NCBI GenBank assembly: GCA_017510335.1
Contig: JAFWNM010000028.1
Coordinates: 186,001 to 250,000 of the forward strand
DNA: 64,000 nucleotides
Reading direction: 5' to 3'
Source: Paracoccaceae bacterium
GTDB taxonomy: Bacteria > Pseudomonadota > Alphaproteobacteria > Rhodobacterales > Rhodobacteraceae
Shown here: one piece after another, positions 50,930-61,079 of the stretch
Layout: each line of letters opens with the position of its first letter
How positions within the stretch are numbered: the first letter of the stretch is position 1
The notes under the pieces: generated by a model
Seen by the model: only the letters and a program-made list of their open reading frames with translations
What the model was told of the DNA's origin: nothing
Databases searched by the model: none
Translations under genes and position numbers: made by a program

Positions 50930-51017
50930 AGTGCCCCACTCCTTTTTGGTTGATAGCGCTATCTGCTTTCCTGGCTTTTGTGCCATTGCAAAGGTAAATT
51001 GCACAACCCGCTTTCGG

Positions 51018-51047
51018 TTGGCACAGCGCCCCAAGGCTTGCTATAGG
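51018..51047 (+). promoter_or_regulatory. Sigma70-like promoter of fabG
   Basis: TTGGCA (51018-51023) and TATAGG (51042-51047) are separated by 18 bp and lie about 45 bases before the fabG ATG. The space between divergent fabG and the glycerate kinase is short, so this is the only good candidate on this strand. Confidence 0.45.
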
Positions 51048-51090
51048 GGCAGGAGACAACGCATATACGGGCAGTTTTGGGGAAATATTC

Positions 51091-51828
51091 ATGTTTGATC
51101 TGACTGGAAAATCCGCGCTGATCACGGGAGCATCAGGGGGAATCGGTGCCGATATCGCGCGCGCGCTGCACAGCGCCGGTGCGACAGTGGCCCTTTCGGG
51201 CACGCGAGAGGCACCCTTGGAGGAGCTGGCAGCGGCCCTGGGCACGCGCGCGCATGTGCTGCCGTGCAACCTGTCAGACCCCGAGGCCGTGGAAGCCTTG
51301 CCCAAACGCGCGATCGAAGCGATGGGCGCGCTGGATATTCTGGTCAATAATGCGGGCATCACCCAGGACAACCTGCTGATGCGCATGAGCGATGCACAGT
51401 GGCAACAGGTGCTGGACGTGAACCTGACCGCCGCCATGCGCCTGATGCGTGGCTGCCTGCGCGGCATGATGAAAGCGCGCTGGGGGCGGATTGTGAACAT
51501 CAGTTCGGTGGTGGGTGCCACAGGCAACCCCGGCCAGACAAATTACGTTGCCGCCAAGGCAGGGCTGGTGGGTATGTCCAAGGCGTTGGCACAAGAAGTC
51601 GCGTCGCGCGGGATCACGGTGAATTGTGTGGCGCCAGGGTTTATTGCCACCCCCATGACGGAAGCACTGACCGATGACCAGAAGGCGGTGATCAATGCGC
51701 GCATCCCCGCAGGCCGCATGGGCACCCCTGCCGATATTGCCGCGGCTGTGATGTATCTGGCCAGCCAGGAAGCCGGGTATGTGACGGGCGCGGTTCTTCA
51801 CGTCAATGGCGGCATGGCGATGATCTGA
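51091..51828 (+). CDS. fabG: 3-oxoacyl-ACP reductase
   Basis: This 245-residue short-chain dehydrogenase has the NADP-binding ITGASGGIGADIARAL, NNAG, catalytic Ser in NISSVVGATG and YVAAKAG (Tyr-x3-Lys). It reduces 3-oxoacyl-ACP during fatty-acid synthesis and stands before acpP and fabF. Confidence 0.95.
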   Translation: MFDLTGKSALITGASGGIGADIARALHSAGATVALSGTREAPLEELAAALGTRAHVLPCNLSDPEAVEALPKRAIEAMGALDILVNNAGITQDNLLMRMSDAQWQQVLDVNLTAAMRLMRGCLRGMMKARWGRIVNISSVVGATGNPGQTNYVAAKAGLVGMSKALAQEVASRGITVNCVAPGFIATPMTEALTDDQKAVINARIPAGRMGTPADIAAAVMYLASQEAGYVTGAVLHVNGGMAMI

Positions 51829-51923
51829 CGCGCGAACACGCGCTGCATGCCGCGCAGCACGCTTGCGGTGGCGCGGCGCTGTGATATGAAAGTGAGACTA
51901 CAGTTTCAAAAGCCGCAATACTC

Positions 51924-51952
51924 TTGACCTGCGGACATGAAGGCCCTATTGG
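51924..51952 (+). promoter_or_regulatory. Sigma70-like promoter of acpP
   Basis: TTGACC (51924-51929) and TATTGG (51947-51952) at a 17-bp spacing lie about 75 bases before the acpP ATG, giving acpP its own promoter in addition to readthrough from fabG. Confidence 0.5.
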
Positions 51953-52030
51953 GCGCGCAATACGCCGCCGAACACTGGCGGACGAGGGATATTACAGGCC
52001 GGCTACCGGCAAAAAACCGAGAGGAAGAAC

Positions 52031-52264
52031 ATGAGCGATATCGCGGATCGTGTGAAGAAAATCGTTGTCGAGCATCTTGGCGTCGAGGAAGGCAAGATCA
52101 CCGAAGGCGCGTCCTTCATCGACGATCTGGGCGCAGACAGCCTTGACACTGTGGAATTGGTAATGGCGTTCGAAGAAGAGTTCGGCATTGAAATTCCCGA
52201 TGACGCTGCCGAGAATATCCAGACCTTTGGTGATGCAGTGAAATTCATCTCGGAAGCTGCCTGA
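52031..52264 (+). CDS. acpP: Acyl carrier protein
   Basis: This 77-residue acidic helical protein has the phosphopantetheine attachment site [12 protein letters not shown] (Ser about 37) and standard length. It carries acyl chains between the fab enzymes. A terminator follows its stop. Confidence 0.97.
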   Translation: MSDIADRVKKIVVEHLGVEEGKITEGASFIDDLGADSLDTVELVMAFEEEFGIEIPDDAAENIQTFGDAVKFISEAA

Positions 52265-52289
52265 TATTCGGATTGCTTTCGGAAGTTGA

Positions 52290-52315
52290 AACGCCACCTT
52301 GCGGGGTGGCGTTTT
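52290..52315 (+). terminator. Terminator after acpP
   Basis: A 9-bp perfect stem AACGCCACC / GGTGGCGTT with a 6-base loop followed by TTTT. It separates the abundant acpP message from fabF. Confidence 0.85.
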
Positions 52316-52458
52316 GCATTTTGGCGGGCCGCCCCGTCGGCAGGTTCCCGCAGCTTGCCGCTTTGTGAGCACCCGCGCCATGCTCAACCCTTTCCCTGCG
52401 GCCCAAATCCCGCTATCAGAACGATAATATCTTCAGACGGACAGGAGAGAGAGGGCAC

Positions 52459-53721
52459 ATGCGCAGGGTTGTCGTCACAGGGCTGGGAATGGTCACACCG
52501 CTGGCTTGCGGTGTTGAGGAAACATGGGCACGCCTGCTGGACAGTCAATCGGGTGCAGGACCGATCACGCGTTTTGACGCCAGCCGTCTTGCCACCACCT
52601 ATGCGTGTGAAGTGCCGCGTGGGGACGGTTCGGGGGGCACGTTCAACCCCGATGACTGGATGGAGCCGAAAGAAGCCCGGAAAGTTGATGAATTCATCCT
52701 GTATGGCGTGGCCGCCGCCGTGCAAGCGGTGCAGGATTCAGGGTGGATGCCCGAAGACGAGGACAGCCGCTGCCGCACGGGGGTGATGATCGGATCGGGC
52801 ATAGGGGGCTTGTCCAGCATTGCAGAAACAGCCGTTCTGATCAAGGAACGTGGCCCGCGCAGGGTTTCGCCGTTTTTCATTCCGGGCGCACTGATCAATC
52901 TGGTGTCCGGGCATGTCAGCATTCGGTATGGGTTCAAGGGGCCGAATCACGCAGTGGTGACAGCCTGTTCAACGGGCGCGCATGCCATTGGCGACGCAGC
53001 CCGGCTGATTGCGTTTGGCGATGCTGATGTCATGGTCGCGGGCGGGGCAGAAAGCCCGATTTCCGAAATCGGCATTGCGGGGTTCAATGCCTGCAAGGCG
53101 TTGTCAACCAAGCGCCCTGATGACCCGGCGGCGGCCAGCCGCCCCTATGACGCGGACCGCGACGGATTCGTGATGGGTGAAGGCGCGGGTGTTGTGGTGC
53201 TGGAAGAATATGAACACGCCAAAGCACGCGGCGCGAAAATCTATGCCGAGGTGCTGGGCTATGGCATGTCGGGCGATGCTTTCCATATCACCGCCCCGTC
53301 CGAAAATGGCGATGGCGCGTTGCGGTCCATGAAAGCGGCTGTGGCGCGCGCGGGAATTCACCCGTCAGAACTGGATTACATCAATGCCCATGGCACATCC
53401 ACGATGGCTGATGTCATTGAACTGGCAGCAGTGGAACGGTTGCTGGGGGATGATGCGGCCAAGGCCACGATGTCATCGACAAAATCAGCGATCGGGCATT
53501 TGCTGGGGGCTGCCGGCGCAGTAGAAGCGATTTTCTGCATTCTGGCCATCCGCGACCAGATTGCGCCGCCCACGCTGAACCTTGATACGCCAGCCGTTGA
53601 AACCCCGATTGACCTGGCCCCCAAACTGGCCCGCAAACGCAACATCCGGCTGGCGCTGTCCAACAGCTTCGGGTTTGGCGGCACCAATGCCAGCTTGATT
53701 CTGGGAAAGATTGACAGCTGA
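52459..53721 (+). CDS. fabF: 3-oxoacyl-ACP synthase II
   Basis: This 420-residue condensing enzyme has catalytic Cys in VTACSTGAHAIGDA, His in NAHGTSTMADVIEL and Lys/His in TKSAIGHLLGAAGAVEA, and ends with the FGFGGTNASLIL motif. GGAGAGAGAGG precedes the ATG. It is cotranslated with mltG through TGATG. Confidence 0.96.
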   Translation: MRRVVVTGLGMVTPLACGVEETWARLLDSQSGAGPITRFDASRLATTYACEVPRGDGSGGTFNPDDWMEPKEARKVDEFILYGVAAAVQAVQDSGWMPEDEDSRCRTGVMIGSGIGGLSSIAETAVLIKERGPRRVSPFFIPGALINLVSGHVSIRYGFKGPNHAVVTACSTGAHAIGDAARLIAFGDADVMVAGGAESPISEIGIAGFNACKALSTKRPDDPAAASRPYDADRDGFVMGEGAGVVVLEEYEHAKARGAKIYAEVLGYGMSGDAFHITAPSENGDGALRSMKAAVARAGIHPSELDYINAHGTSTMADVIELAAVERLLGDDAAKATMSSTKSAIGHLLGAAGAVEAIFCILAIRDQIAPPTLNLDTPAVETPIDLAPKLARKRNIRLALSNSFGFGGTNASLILGKIDS

Positions 53722-54884
53722 TGGTGCGCCATGTTGTAGCCAATGCGCTGACGCTGATGATTGTTGGCCTTATTGGCCTGGCAATCATCATTTCTGCCGG
53801 AAAACGCCAGTTTGAAGGCCCCGGACCGCTAACCCAGCCTGTGTGCTTTCGCGTCGAACCCGGCGCAAGCCTGCGGGTGGTATCGCGCGGGCTTGCCGAA
53901 CAATCTGCCATCAAATCCGAACAGGTGTTTCGTGTCGGCGCACAATATAGCGCGCGCGCGGATCGCTTGCGCTTCGGATCGTATCTGATTCCCGAAGCGG
54001 CCTCGATGGATGAAATACTTGATATTCTGACGCGTGGCGGGGCGTCGACCTGTGGCAGCGAAATCCAGTATCGGATCGGGGTTACCCGCATTGATACGCT
54101 GGTGCGCGAACTGGACCCTGCAACGCAGCGGTTTGCAACTGTGGTGCAGTTCGATGCCGGGCAAGAACCGCCCGAAGACTACGCGCGATTTACCGCGCAA
54201 TCGGATATGCAATACCGTGTGACAGTCGCTGAAGGGGCCACAAGCTGGCAAATTTGGGAAGGGCTCCGGCTGGCGGAATTCCTGGAGGGCGAGGCGGGTG
54301 AAGTGCCCCCCGAAGGCATGCTGGCGCCTGACAGCTATTCGGTGACGCGCGGAGCAAGCCGCGAAACGCTGCTGGCGGATATGCAAAGCCGACAGGAAGC
54401 GATTCTTACGCAGCTATGGGAAACCCGCGCCGATGGTTTGCCCTATCAGACCCCACAAGACGCGCTGATCATGGCGTCCATTGTGGAAAAGGAAACCGGC
54501 GTTGCAGATGAACGCCGTCAGGTCGCCAGCGTGTTTGTAAACCGTCTGGCCGTGCCCATGCGGTTGCAGACGGACCCGACGGTTATTTATGGTATAACAC
54601 AAGGGCGCGGCACGTTGGGGCGCGGGTTGCGGCGGTCTGAACTGGACGCAGTAACCCCTTATAATACCTACCGGATTGACGGTTTGCCGCCCACGCCCAT
54701 CGCAAACCCCGGGCGCGCCGCCATTGCCGCCGCGCTGGACCCTGATGATACGCCTTATCTGTATTTCGTTGCGGATGGCACGGGCGGGCATACGTTCAGC
54801 ACCAATCTGGCCGACCATAACCGCGCAGTTGCCCGCTGGCGCGAGATTGAGGCAGAGATGCGCCAGCAACAGCAAACGGATTGA
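53721..54884 (+). CDS. mltG: Endolytic transglycosylase MltG
   Basis: This 387-residue inner-membrane enzyme that ends glycan strands has an N-terminal membrane helix (ALTLMIVGLIGLAIIISAG) and a YceG domain with the catalytic Glu in IMASIVEKETGVADERRQVASVFVNRL and MRLQTDPTVIYG. fabF-mltG is the usual order in many proteobacteria. The terminator downstream is shared with pdhC. Confidence 0.94.
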   Translation: MVRHVVANALTLMIVGLIGLAIIISAGKRQFEGPGPLTQPVCFRVEPGASLRVVSRGLAEQSAIKSEQVFRVGAQYSARADRLRFGSYLIPEAASMDEILDILTRGGASTCGSEIQYRIGVTRIDTLVRELDPATQRFATVVQFDAGQEPPEDYARFTAQSDMQYRVTVAEGATSWQIWEGLRLAEFLEGEAGEVPPEGMLAPDSYSVTRGASRETLLADMQSRQEAILTQLWETRADGLPYQTPQDALIMASIVEKETGVADERRQVASVFVNRLAVPMRLQTDPTVIYGITQGRGTLGRGLRRSELDAVTPYNTYRIDGLPPTPIANPGRAAIAAALDPDDTPYLYFVADGTGGHTFSTNLADHNRAVARWREIEAEMRQQQQTD

Positions 54885-54931
54885 CGTGTTTCAGCGCCGG
54901 AGGTCATAAGTCCATCTGCCGAAATTGTACA

Positions 54932-54957
54932 AAAAGGGGCGCTTTTGCGCCCCTTTT
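54932..54957. terminator. Bidirectional terminator between mltG and pdhC
   Basis: An 11-bp stem AAAAGGGGCGC / GCGCCCCTTTT with a TTTT loop lies between two convergent genes, with T-runs on both strands. Confidence 0.85.
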
Positions 54958-54986
54958 CAATGCTTTGCAGGTGTTTGTTAAAGCTG

Positions 54987-56291
54987 TTACGCCAGCATGG
55001 TGACAGGGTTTTCCAGATAGGTGACAACCTCTTTCAGGAATTCCGCCCCCAAGGCGCCGTCAATCACACGGTGATCGACCGACAGCGTCATTGACATGAC
55101 CGTGGCCACTTTCAATTCACCATCCGCGCCCACCACCGGCTTTTTCAGGCCCGCGCCCACAGCCAGAATTGACCCATGTGGCGGGTTGATGACCGCATCG
55201 AAATTTTCGATCCCGAACATGCCGAGGTTGGAAATCGCCATCGCGCCACCGACATATTCATGCGGCGCCAGCTTCTTGGTGCGCGCGCGTCCTGCAAGGT
55301 CTTTCATCTCGGCCGACAGGGCGGAGAGGGATTTTAGATGCGCGTCCTTCAGAACCGGCGTGAACAGCCCGCCTTCGATTGCGACAGCCACGGCCACATC
55401 GGACGGTTTCAGGCGCAAAATGCGGTCACTGGCCCAGACGGCATTGCAATCAGGCACTGCTTGCAGGGCCATGGCGCAGGCCTTGATGATGAAGTCATTG
55501 ACCGACAATTTGACGCCGCGCGTTTCAAGCTGTTTGTTCAGATCGGCGCGGAAGGACATCAGCGCATCAAGCTGCACATCGCGGCGCAGATAGAAATGCG
55601 GAATGGTCTGCTTGGCTTCGGTCAGGCGGCTGGCAACTGTTCTGCGCATGCCGTCAAGTTTGACTTCTTCAAAATCGCGCCCTTCATACATGCGCGCGAC
55701 CTGATCGGCACTTGGGCCAGTCGCAGGGGCAGGCGCTTTTGCTGTCGCAGCGCTTGTGCTGTCTGCTGGGGCCGCAGTTTTGGGGCCACTGGCCGGTTTC
55801 GCGCTGTCGAGATCAGCCTTGACGATGCGTCCATGCGGGCCGGAGCCGGTGATTTGCGTCAGATCAATGCCCTTGTCGGCGGCCATGCGCCGCGCCAGCG
55901 GCGAGGCAAAGATGCGTTGGCCGTCCCGTTGCGGGGAAGGGGGGGCGGCTGCGGCGGAGCCCCCTTCGGGGGCCGCCTTCGCAGCCGCGTCAGCCGCCGG
56001 GGCGGCTTCCGGCGCGCCCGCGCTGGCGGTGATGTCATCGGCGCTTTCGCCATCTTCGAGCAGCACTGCGATGGGCGTGTTGACCTTGACCCCTTCCGAA
56101 CCGGCGGCGACAAGGATTTTGCCGATTATACCTTCGTCCACGGCCTCGAATTCCATCGTGGCCTTGTCGGTTTCAATTTCGGCCAGAATGTCGCCAGAGG
56201 ACACGCTGTCGCCTTCCTTGACCAACCATTTGGCAAGCGTGCCTTCTTCCATGGTGGGCGAGAGGGCGGGCATCAGGATTTCTGTAGGCAT
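54987..56291 (-). CDS. pdhC: Pyruvate dehydrogenase E2 (dihydrolipoamide acetyltransferase)
   Basis: This 434-residue core enzyme has an N-terminal lipoyl domain with the lipoylated Lys in [12 protein letters not shown], an Ala/Pro linker, a peripheral subunit-binding domain ([33 protein letters not shown]) and the catalytic domain with [15 protein letters not shown]. It follows pdhB by 14 bp. Its lipoyl domain is nearly identical to that of pdhB. Confidence 0.96.
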   Translation of the reverse strand: MPTEILMPALSPTMEEGTLAKWLVKEGDSVSSGDILAEIETDKATMEFEAVDEGIIGKILVAAGSEGVKVNTPIAVLLEDGESADDITASAGAPEAAPAADAAAKAAPEGGSAAAAPPSPQRDGQRIFASPLARRMAADKGIDLTQITGSGPHGRIVKADLDSAKPASGPKTAAPADSTSAATAKAPAPATGPSADQVARMYEGRDFEEVKLDGMRRTVASRLTEAKQTIPHFYLRRDVQLDALMSFRADLNKQLETRGVKLSVNDFIIKACAMALQAVPDCNAVWASDRILRLKPSDVAVAVAIEGGLFTPVLKDAHLKSLSALSAEMKDLAGRARTKKLAPHEYVGGAMAISNLGMFGIENFDAVINPPHGSILAVGAGLKKPVVGADGELKVATVMSMTLSVDHRVIDGALGAEFLKEVVTYLENPVTMLA

Positions 56292-56305
56292 TCTTCCCTC
56301 CCTTT

Positions 56306-57694
56306 TCAGCGATAGGTGACTTTGCGCACGGCCTCGACGACGTCATCGGTGGTGACCAGCGCTAGTTTTTCAAGATTGGCGGCATAGGGCATGGGCACAT
56401 CCTTGCCGGTCAGGTTGATGACCGGCGCATCCAGATAATCAAACGCCTGCTGCATCACCACAGAAGTGATGTAATTGCCCACTGAACTTTGCGGGAAGCC
56501 TTCTTCCACTGTCACCAGCCGGTTGGTTTTGCGCACCGAGGCCAGTATCGCATCGGTATCCATGGGACGGATGGTGCGCAGGTCGATGACTTCGGCGCTG
56601 ATCCCGTCTTCGGCCAGCCTCTCGGCCGCTTCCAGGGCGTAGGTCATGCCAATGCCGAAGCTGACAATGGTGACATCCGTTCCTTCGCGCCAGATTTTGG
56701 CCTTGCCGAAGGGCACGGTAAAATCATCCAGCACAGGCACATCAAAACTGCGCCCATACAGGATCTCATTTTCCAGGAAGATGACCGGGTTCGGGTCGCG
56801 GATGGCTTGCTTCAGCAGACCTTTTGCATCGGCGGCGGAATAGGGCATCACGACCTTCAGGCCGGGAATATGGCTATACCAGGCGGCATAACACTGGCTG
56901 TGTTGCGCGCCCACACGCGCCGCGGCGCCGTTGGGGCCACGGAACACAATGGGACACCCCATCTGGCCACCCGACATATACAATGTCTTCGCAGCCGAGT
57001 TCAGGATCTGGTCAATGGCCTGCATGGCGAAGTTGAACGTCATGAATTCGACAACCGGACGCAAGCCCCCAAAGGCCGCACCCACGCCAATGCCGGCAAA
57101 CCCGTGTTCGGTGATGGGCGTGTCGATCACACGGCGCGCGCCGAATTCTGCGAGCAACCCTTGGGTGATCTTGTAGGCACCCTGATATTCGGCCACTTCT
57201 TCGCCCATGACAAACACTTCGTCATGGGCACGCATTTCTTCGGCCATGGCGTCGCGCAGCGCTTCGCGGACTGTCTGGGTTTTCATTTCGGTGCCATCGG
57301 GCCAGTCGGGGCTGGTGTCGGGCATGGGCGCAGCGGGGGGCGCGGCCTTCGCGGAGCCCCCGTTGGGGGCCGCCTTGTCGGCCGCCTCGGCCTGCGCAGG
57401 CGCGGCCTCGGGGGACGACGACGCTGAGGTTTGGATATTCTCGGCGCTTTCGCCTTCTTCCACCAGAACGGCAATCGCGGTGTTCACCTTGACGCCTTCG
57501 GTGCCTGCGGCGATCAGGATTTTGCCGATCACCCCTTCGTCCACCGCTTCGAATTCCATGGTGGCCTTGTCAGTCTCGATCTCGGCCAGAATGTCGCCGG
57601 CGCTTACGGTATCGCCTTCTTTCACCAGCCATTTGGCCAATGTGCCTTCCTCCATCGTGGGAGAGAGCGCGGGCATCAGTATTTCGGTTGCCAT
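56306..57694 (-). CDS. pdhB: Pyruvate dehydrogenase E1 beta with N-terminal lipoyl domain
   Basis: This 462-residue beta subunit carries an extra N-terminal lipoyl domain ([12 protein letters not shown]), a feature of alphaproteobacterial enzymes, then an Ala/Pro-rich linker and the transketolase core ([56 protein letters not shown]). The start MATEIL at 57694 is chosen; a longer form only adds seven residues without a ribosome site. Confidence 0.96.
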   Translation of the reverse strand: MATEILMPALSPTMEEGTLAKWLVKEGDTVSAGDILAEIETDKATMEFEAVDEGVIGKILIAAGTEGVKVNTAIAVLVEEGESAENIQTSASSSPEAAPAQAEAADKAAPNGGSAKAAPPAAPMPDTSPDWPDGTEMKTQTVREALRDAMAEEMRAHDEVFVMGEEVAEYQGAYKITQGLLAEFGARRVIDTPITEHGFAGIGVGAAFGGLRPVVEFMTFNFAMQAIDQILNSAAKTLYMSGGQMGCPIVFRGPNGAAARVGAQHSQCYAAWYSHIPGLKVVMPYSAADAKGLLKQAIRDPNPVIFLENEILYGRSFDVPVLDDFTVPFGKAKIWREGTDVTIVSFGIGMTYALEAAERLAEDGISAEVIDLRTIRPMDTDAILASVRKTNRLVTVEEGFPQSSVGNYITSVVMQQAFDYLDAPVINLTGKDVPMPYAANLEKLALVTTDDVVEAVRKVTYR

Positions 57695-57711
57695 GTTTCC
57701 TGTCCCCCCTG

Positions 57712-58722
57712 TCAAGCGTTCTGCGGCACGTCAGATGCGTAAATGTCAGTCCAAAGTTCGTCCAGTGCGGGTTCCGGGCTTTCCTTGGAGAATTCGGCCG
57801 CGTCATTCACGACTGCCTTGATGTCCTTGTCGATGGCCTTCAGGTCATCTTCGGTGGCATGTTTGCCCTGCAACAGCAATTCGCGCACATGTTCGATCGC
57901 GTCGCGTTCCTCGCGGATTTTCTGGACTTCGTCACGGGTGCGATATTTCGCAGGGTCGGACATGGAATGCCCGCGGTAGCGATAGGTCATGACTTCAAGG
58001 ATATACGGCCCCTTGCCTGCACGGCAATGCGCGACAGCCTTTTCACCGGCGGCCTTGACGGCCAGAACATCCATTCCGTCGACTTCTTCGCCCTTGATGC
58101 CGTAAGCGGCGCCGCGTTCCCACAGGCTGGGCGATTTTGTGGCGCGCTGCACCGATGTGCCCATGGCGTATTTGTTGTTTTCAATAACAAAAATGACCGG
58201 CAAATCCCACAACATCGCCATGTTATAGGTTTCATACACCTGGCCCTGATTGGCCGCCCCATCCCCGAAATAGGTGAAGGTGACGTTGTCATTGCCCTTG
58301 TATTTGTCCGAAAACGCCAGCCCAGCACCCAGCGGCACTTGCGCGCCGACAATGCCATGCCCGCCATAGAAATGCTTTTCCTTGGAGAACATGTGCATCG
58401 AGCCGCCCTTGCCCTTGGAATAGCCCCCTTCGCGCCCGGTCAGTTCGGCCATGACGCCTTTTGGGTCCATCCCACAGGCCAGCATATGGCCATGGTCGCG
58501 GTAGGACGTGATGCGCTTGTCGCCTTCCTTGGCGGCGGCTTCAAGCCCGACAACGACCGCTTCCTGCCCGATATAGAGATGGCAGAACCCACCGATCAGG
58601 CCCATTCCGTAAAGCTGGCCTGCTTTTTCCTCGAATCGTCGTATCAGCAACATGTCGCGGTAATATCCCAGCAACTCTTCAGCCGAAACGTTTGGTTTCG
58701 CGGCAGTTTTTCGTGTGGCCAT
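57712..58722 (-). CDS. pdhA: Pyruvate dehydrogenase E1 alpha
   Basis: This 336-residue thiamine-diphosphate enzyme has [30 protein letters not shown] and the TPP motif [19 protein letters not shown]. The phosphorylation-loop-like [11 protein letters not shown] is conserved. ATG at 58722 with GGGAGGG ahead; longer reading frames run into non-coding DNA. First gene of pdhABC. Confidence 0.96.
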   Translation of the reverse strand: MATRKTAAKPNVSAEELLGYYRDMLLIRRFEEKAGQLYGMGLIGGFCHLYIGQEAVVVGLEAAAKEGDKRITSYRDHGHMLACGMDPKGVMAELTGREGGYSKGKGGSMHMFSKEKHFYGGHGIVGAQVPLGAGLAFSDKYKGNDNVTFTYFGDGAANQGQVYETYNMAMLWDLPVIFVIENNKYAMGTSVQRATKSPSLWERGAAYGIKGEEVDGMDVLAVKAAGEKAVAHCRAGKGPYILEVMTYRYRGHSMSDPAKYRTRDEVQKIREERDAIEHVRELLLQGKHATEDDLKAIDKDIKAVVNDAAEFSKESPEPALDELWTDIYASDVPQNA

Positions 58723-58874
58723 ACCTGGCAGCCCTCCCGACAAAAGTGATAGTTCAACGTTAAACAATTGAATAGCGCATATTTTTGCGGGTTGCGAGTG
58801 TTTTTCGACATCCTTGCCCGCCACGCTGCGCGCGGGCGCGCAGCATGCCCGTTTGGCGCTGCAATATGCGGGGT

Positions 58875-59714
58875 TCAGCAGGGTTTTGCGATCAGAAGAT
58901 CGGTGGGTGGCGCGCGCATAAGGTCACGCGCGTAATTGCCAAGGCTGGCGGCATTGCGGCCCGAGGCGCTGCCGATCACGATAAGATCGGGGTTGAGTTC
59001 ATTGATGCGGAACTGCAGAACTTCGTGAACGCCGCCCGCAATTATTTCGGGCACGTTCATCTGCGGGGGCAACCCGTCAAGCCGCATGAAAGCGTCGCGC
59101 AGCAACATGGCTGTGGTCATGGTGGTGCCGTTTTCCACTTCGGATGTGGGAAGCTTGTCTTTCAACGGCAGTTGCAGCGCGTGGATGGCGTTGAATTCGG
59201 CATCTGGCGCAAGAATACCGGCAGTTGCCATGGCCTGCGCGCTTGCAGGTGCAAAGGTGATTGCCCCCAGAACACGACGATAAGGCATGACCGCGGCAGT
59301 ATGTGCCACCAGAACAGGGCATGACACCGCAAGCGCAATGCGTTCCATGGTGGTCAGTCGCAGGGTATCCAGCACCTTGCGGACCTTGTGTAGCCCCAGA
59401 ACCACCAGATCAGCCGAAACATCCAGGGCTGTTTGGGAAACGACGTCTTCTACTGCGCCCGACGCAATGACATGTTCCATACGAACATCGCGGTACTGGT
59501 CCGCTATGCGCGCAAGGGCGGTTTCACTTTCGTCCTGGCTGGCCGGTTTTTTGCGCAGGGCGAAACGTGCAACAGGGCCGATTCGCCCGGGCGTCGCATG
59601 AACCAGCACAACGCGCGCGCCCAGTTGCCGCGCAAGCGCCGCAGCACGTTCGGGTGCTGCCTCTGATCGTTGCTGAAGATCCGTCGCAACAAGAATTGTT
59701 TTAATAGCAGGCAA
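58875..59714 (-). CDS. Tandem universal stress protein
   Basis: This 279-residue protein has two Usp domains. The first starts IKTILVATDLQQRSEAAPERAAALARQLGARVVLVHA; the second ends LIVIGSASGRNAASLGNYARDLMRAPPTDLLIAKP with the G-x2-G-x9-G-like ATP loop. It is expected to respond to stress or starvation. Neighbours are unrelated. Confidence 0.88.
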   Translation of the reverse strand: MPAIKTILVATDLQQRSEAAPERAAALARQLGARVVLVHATPGRIGPVARFALRKKPASQDESETALARIADQYRDVRMEHVIASGAVEDVVSQTALDVSADLVVLGLHKVRKVLDTLRLTTMERIALAVSCPVLVAHTAAVMPYRRVLGAITFAPASAQAMATAGILAPDAEFNAIHALQLPLKDKLPTSEVENGTTMTTAMLLRDAFMRLDGLPPQMNVPEIIAGGVHEVLQFRINELNPDLIVIGSASGRNAASLGNYARDLMRAPPTDLLIAKPC

Positions 59715-59803
59715 CGCCGCACCCTGTCATGATACGAAAATATGGCACCATGTCTTAGCAGATCGGAATTGTGCCGTCACTTTGCTTTCGAAGATGCGCA
59801 GAC

Positions 59804-60781
59804 CTATGCGCGCGGACTTGCGCCATGCGGCGCGTTTATTGGCTGGTCTGACGCCACGTCCTGCGCAAAATGTGGCTTGTGCTGCAAATTGGGGTAACGG
59901 GCCTGCAAATCTGTCCGCAGCGCGGGGGGCAGGCGTGTCATGGTCGCGCGCGACACAAGCAAACTTTCCATGGGAACGCCTTCTGCATAGATGATCTGGT
60001 GTTCATCAAATGCCAGACTGAAATAATCCACAAACCCGCCTTCGTGTTGGGTTATGCCCGCAGAGCCGACAAGGTGCAGCGCCTGCACCAGCACTTCGGC
60101 GCGCCCCCCCAGCCGTTTATCCCCCCGTTGGTACAGAAAGATGCGCTGGCGCGGGGCAAGTTTCAGACTGCGCAGATTGCCAAGGCCCCCTTCGGGAATG
60201 ACAACGGGCGCATAGGCCCCATACCCGCGCAAGGTTACCTTGCCCAGCCACCGCACAGGTTGCGCGCCCTGATCACGCGTCAGGACCATGTCCCCGCTTT
60301 GCAGCTGTTCGATGGGGGTCAGGCTTCCATCTGCCATGGTAACCCGCGTGCCCGCACCAAAACACCCGCGCACAATTTCGGACAGGCGCAGCGCTGTGTC
60401 TGTTGTGTTGATGTCGATCAGCGCATAGCCGGTTGCCGCGCGCATGGGACCAAGGGGCAGGCCAAAGAACTGCCCTTCGACTTCCAACAAGATGATCTCC
60501 AGCACATCCCCGTCATGCGCCATTAACCGAAGCTGGCCCAACAGCCGGACCTTCGCGCCCGCTGGCAGGGCAGGACGGGTGCCGCCATGGTGGTGCACCA
60601 CTGTGATGGGGCTGCCAAGTTGTAAGGTCAGTCTGGAAAAAACATCTGCGGATTTCAGGCTGTAAATATCGCCCAGCACAGTTTCCTTGGGTGGCCCAAG
60701 CGCGTCGCCTTCATTTATGCCCCAAGTCACCGCAAAATCATGGGCGCAAAAGACCTCGCATTCGTATCTGGTTCCCGACAT
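59804..60781 (-). CDS. Hint (hedgehog/intein) domain protein
   Basis: This 325-residue protein has a Hint domain from residue about 140: GCFGAGTRVTMADGSLTPIEQLQSGDMVLTRDQG and RQRIFLYQRG. The N-terminal 135 residues form a beta-rich region with SADVFSRLTLQLG. Similar Hint proteins are common in Rhodobacteraceae, often as secreted or surface proteins. The ATG at 60781 is chosen over one six codons earlier. Autocatalytic splicing is not evident because a C-terminal extein is missing. Confidence 0.85.
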   Translation of the reverse strand: MSGTRYECEVFCAHDFAVTWGINEGDALGPPKETVLGDIYSLKSADVFSRLTLQLGSPITVVHHHGGTRPALPAGAKVRLLGQLRLMAHDGDVLEIILLEVEGQFFGLPLGPMRAATGYALIDINTTDTALRLSEIVRGCFGAGTRVTMADGSLTPIEQLQSGDMVLTRDQGAQPVRWLGKVTLRGYGAYAPVVIPEGGLGNLRSLKLAPRQRIFLYQRGDKRLGGRAEVLVQALHLVGSAGITQHEGGFVDYFSLAFDEHQIIYAEGVPMESLLVSRATMTRLPPALRTDLQARYPNLQHKPHFAQDVASDQPINAPHGASPRA

Positions 60782-60836
60782 GTAGCCCTTTCGCCCCAAA
60801 TCTACCTTTCATCTGTGGGTGAACGCAGCAACTGCC

Positions 60837-60947
60837 AAAAAGTTTCGGCCATGGGCCGAATTCAGGCAAGGGCATCACCACTTCAGGATGGTCGCGCAAC
60901 CCGGGATGCGGTGTTGCGCGCGACGGAAGACATTCTTCTGATTTGCA
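60837..60947 (-). ncRNA. Candidate small RNA with three hairpins and terminator
   Basis: On the minus strand a sigma70-like promoter TTGCTA (60976-60981), 16 bp, TATGGT (60954-60959) is followed by three stem-loops: GAAGA-TCTTC (60926-60938), CGCGCAAC-GTTGCGCG (60893-60920) and TTCGGCC-GGCCGAA (60844-60860). The last is followed by five T (60837-60841), a typical rho-independent terminator. No gene ends here, so the terminator must serve a transcript of about 110 nt that begins between it and the DUF2147 terminator. No known RNA class is recognised. Confidence 0.55.
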
Positions 60948-61043
60948 CCATTTACCATAAGCAAGCCCTGCACAATAGCAAGCCTGCAGGGATGCGCGCA
61001 CATTGTCGCGGGCCATCATACTGGCGCAAGGGCACGAAAGACT

Positions 61044-61071
61044 ACCGCGCGGCGGGGCATTGCCGCGCGGT
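61044..61071 (-). terminator. Hairpin after the DUF2147 gene
   Basis: A perfect 10-bp stem ACCGCGCGGC / GCCGCGCGGT with an 8-base loop lies just past the stop at 61080. The T-rich tail on the minus strand is weak, but the position fits a terminator. Confidence 0.6.
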
Positions 61072-61079
61072 GCGTCAGG

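Noticed and set aside
60738-61019. 93-codon minus-strand ORF overlapping the Hint gene start
   Set aside because: It runs through the terminator and small-RNA structures and out of frame into the Hint gene; no ribosome site.
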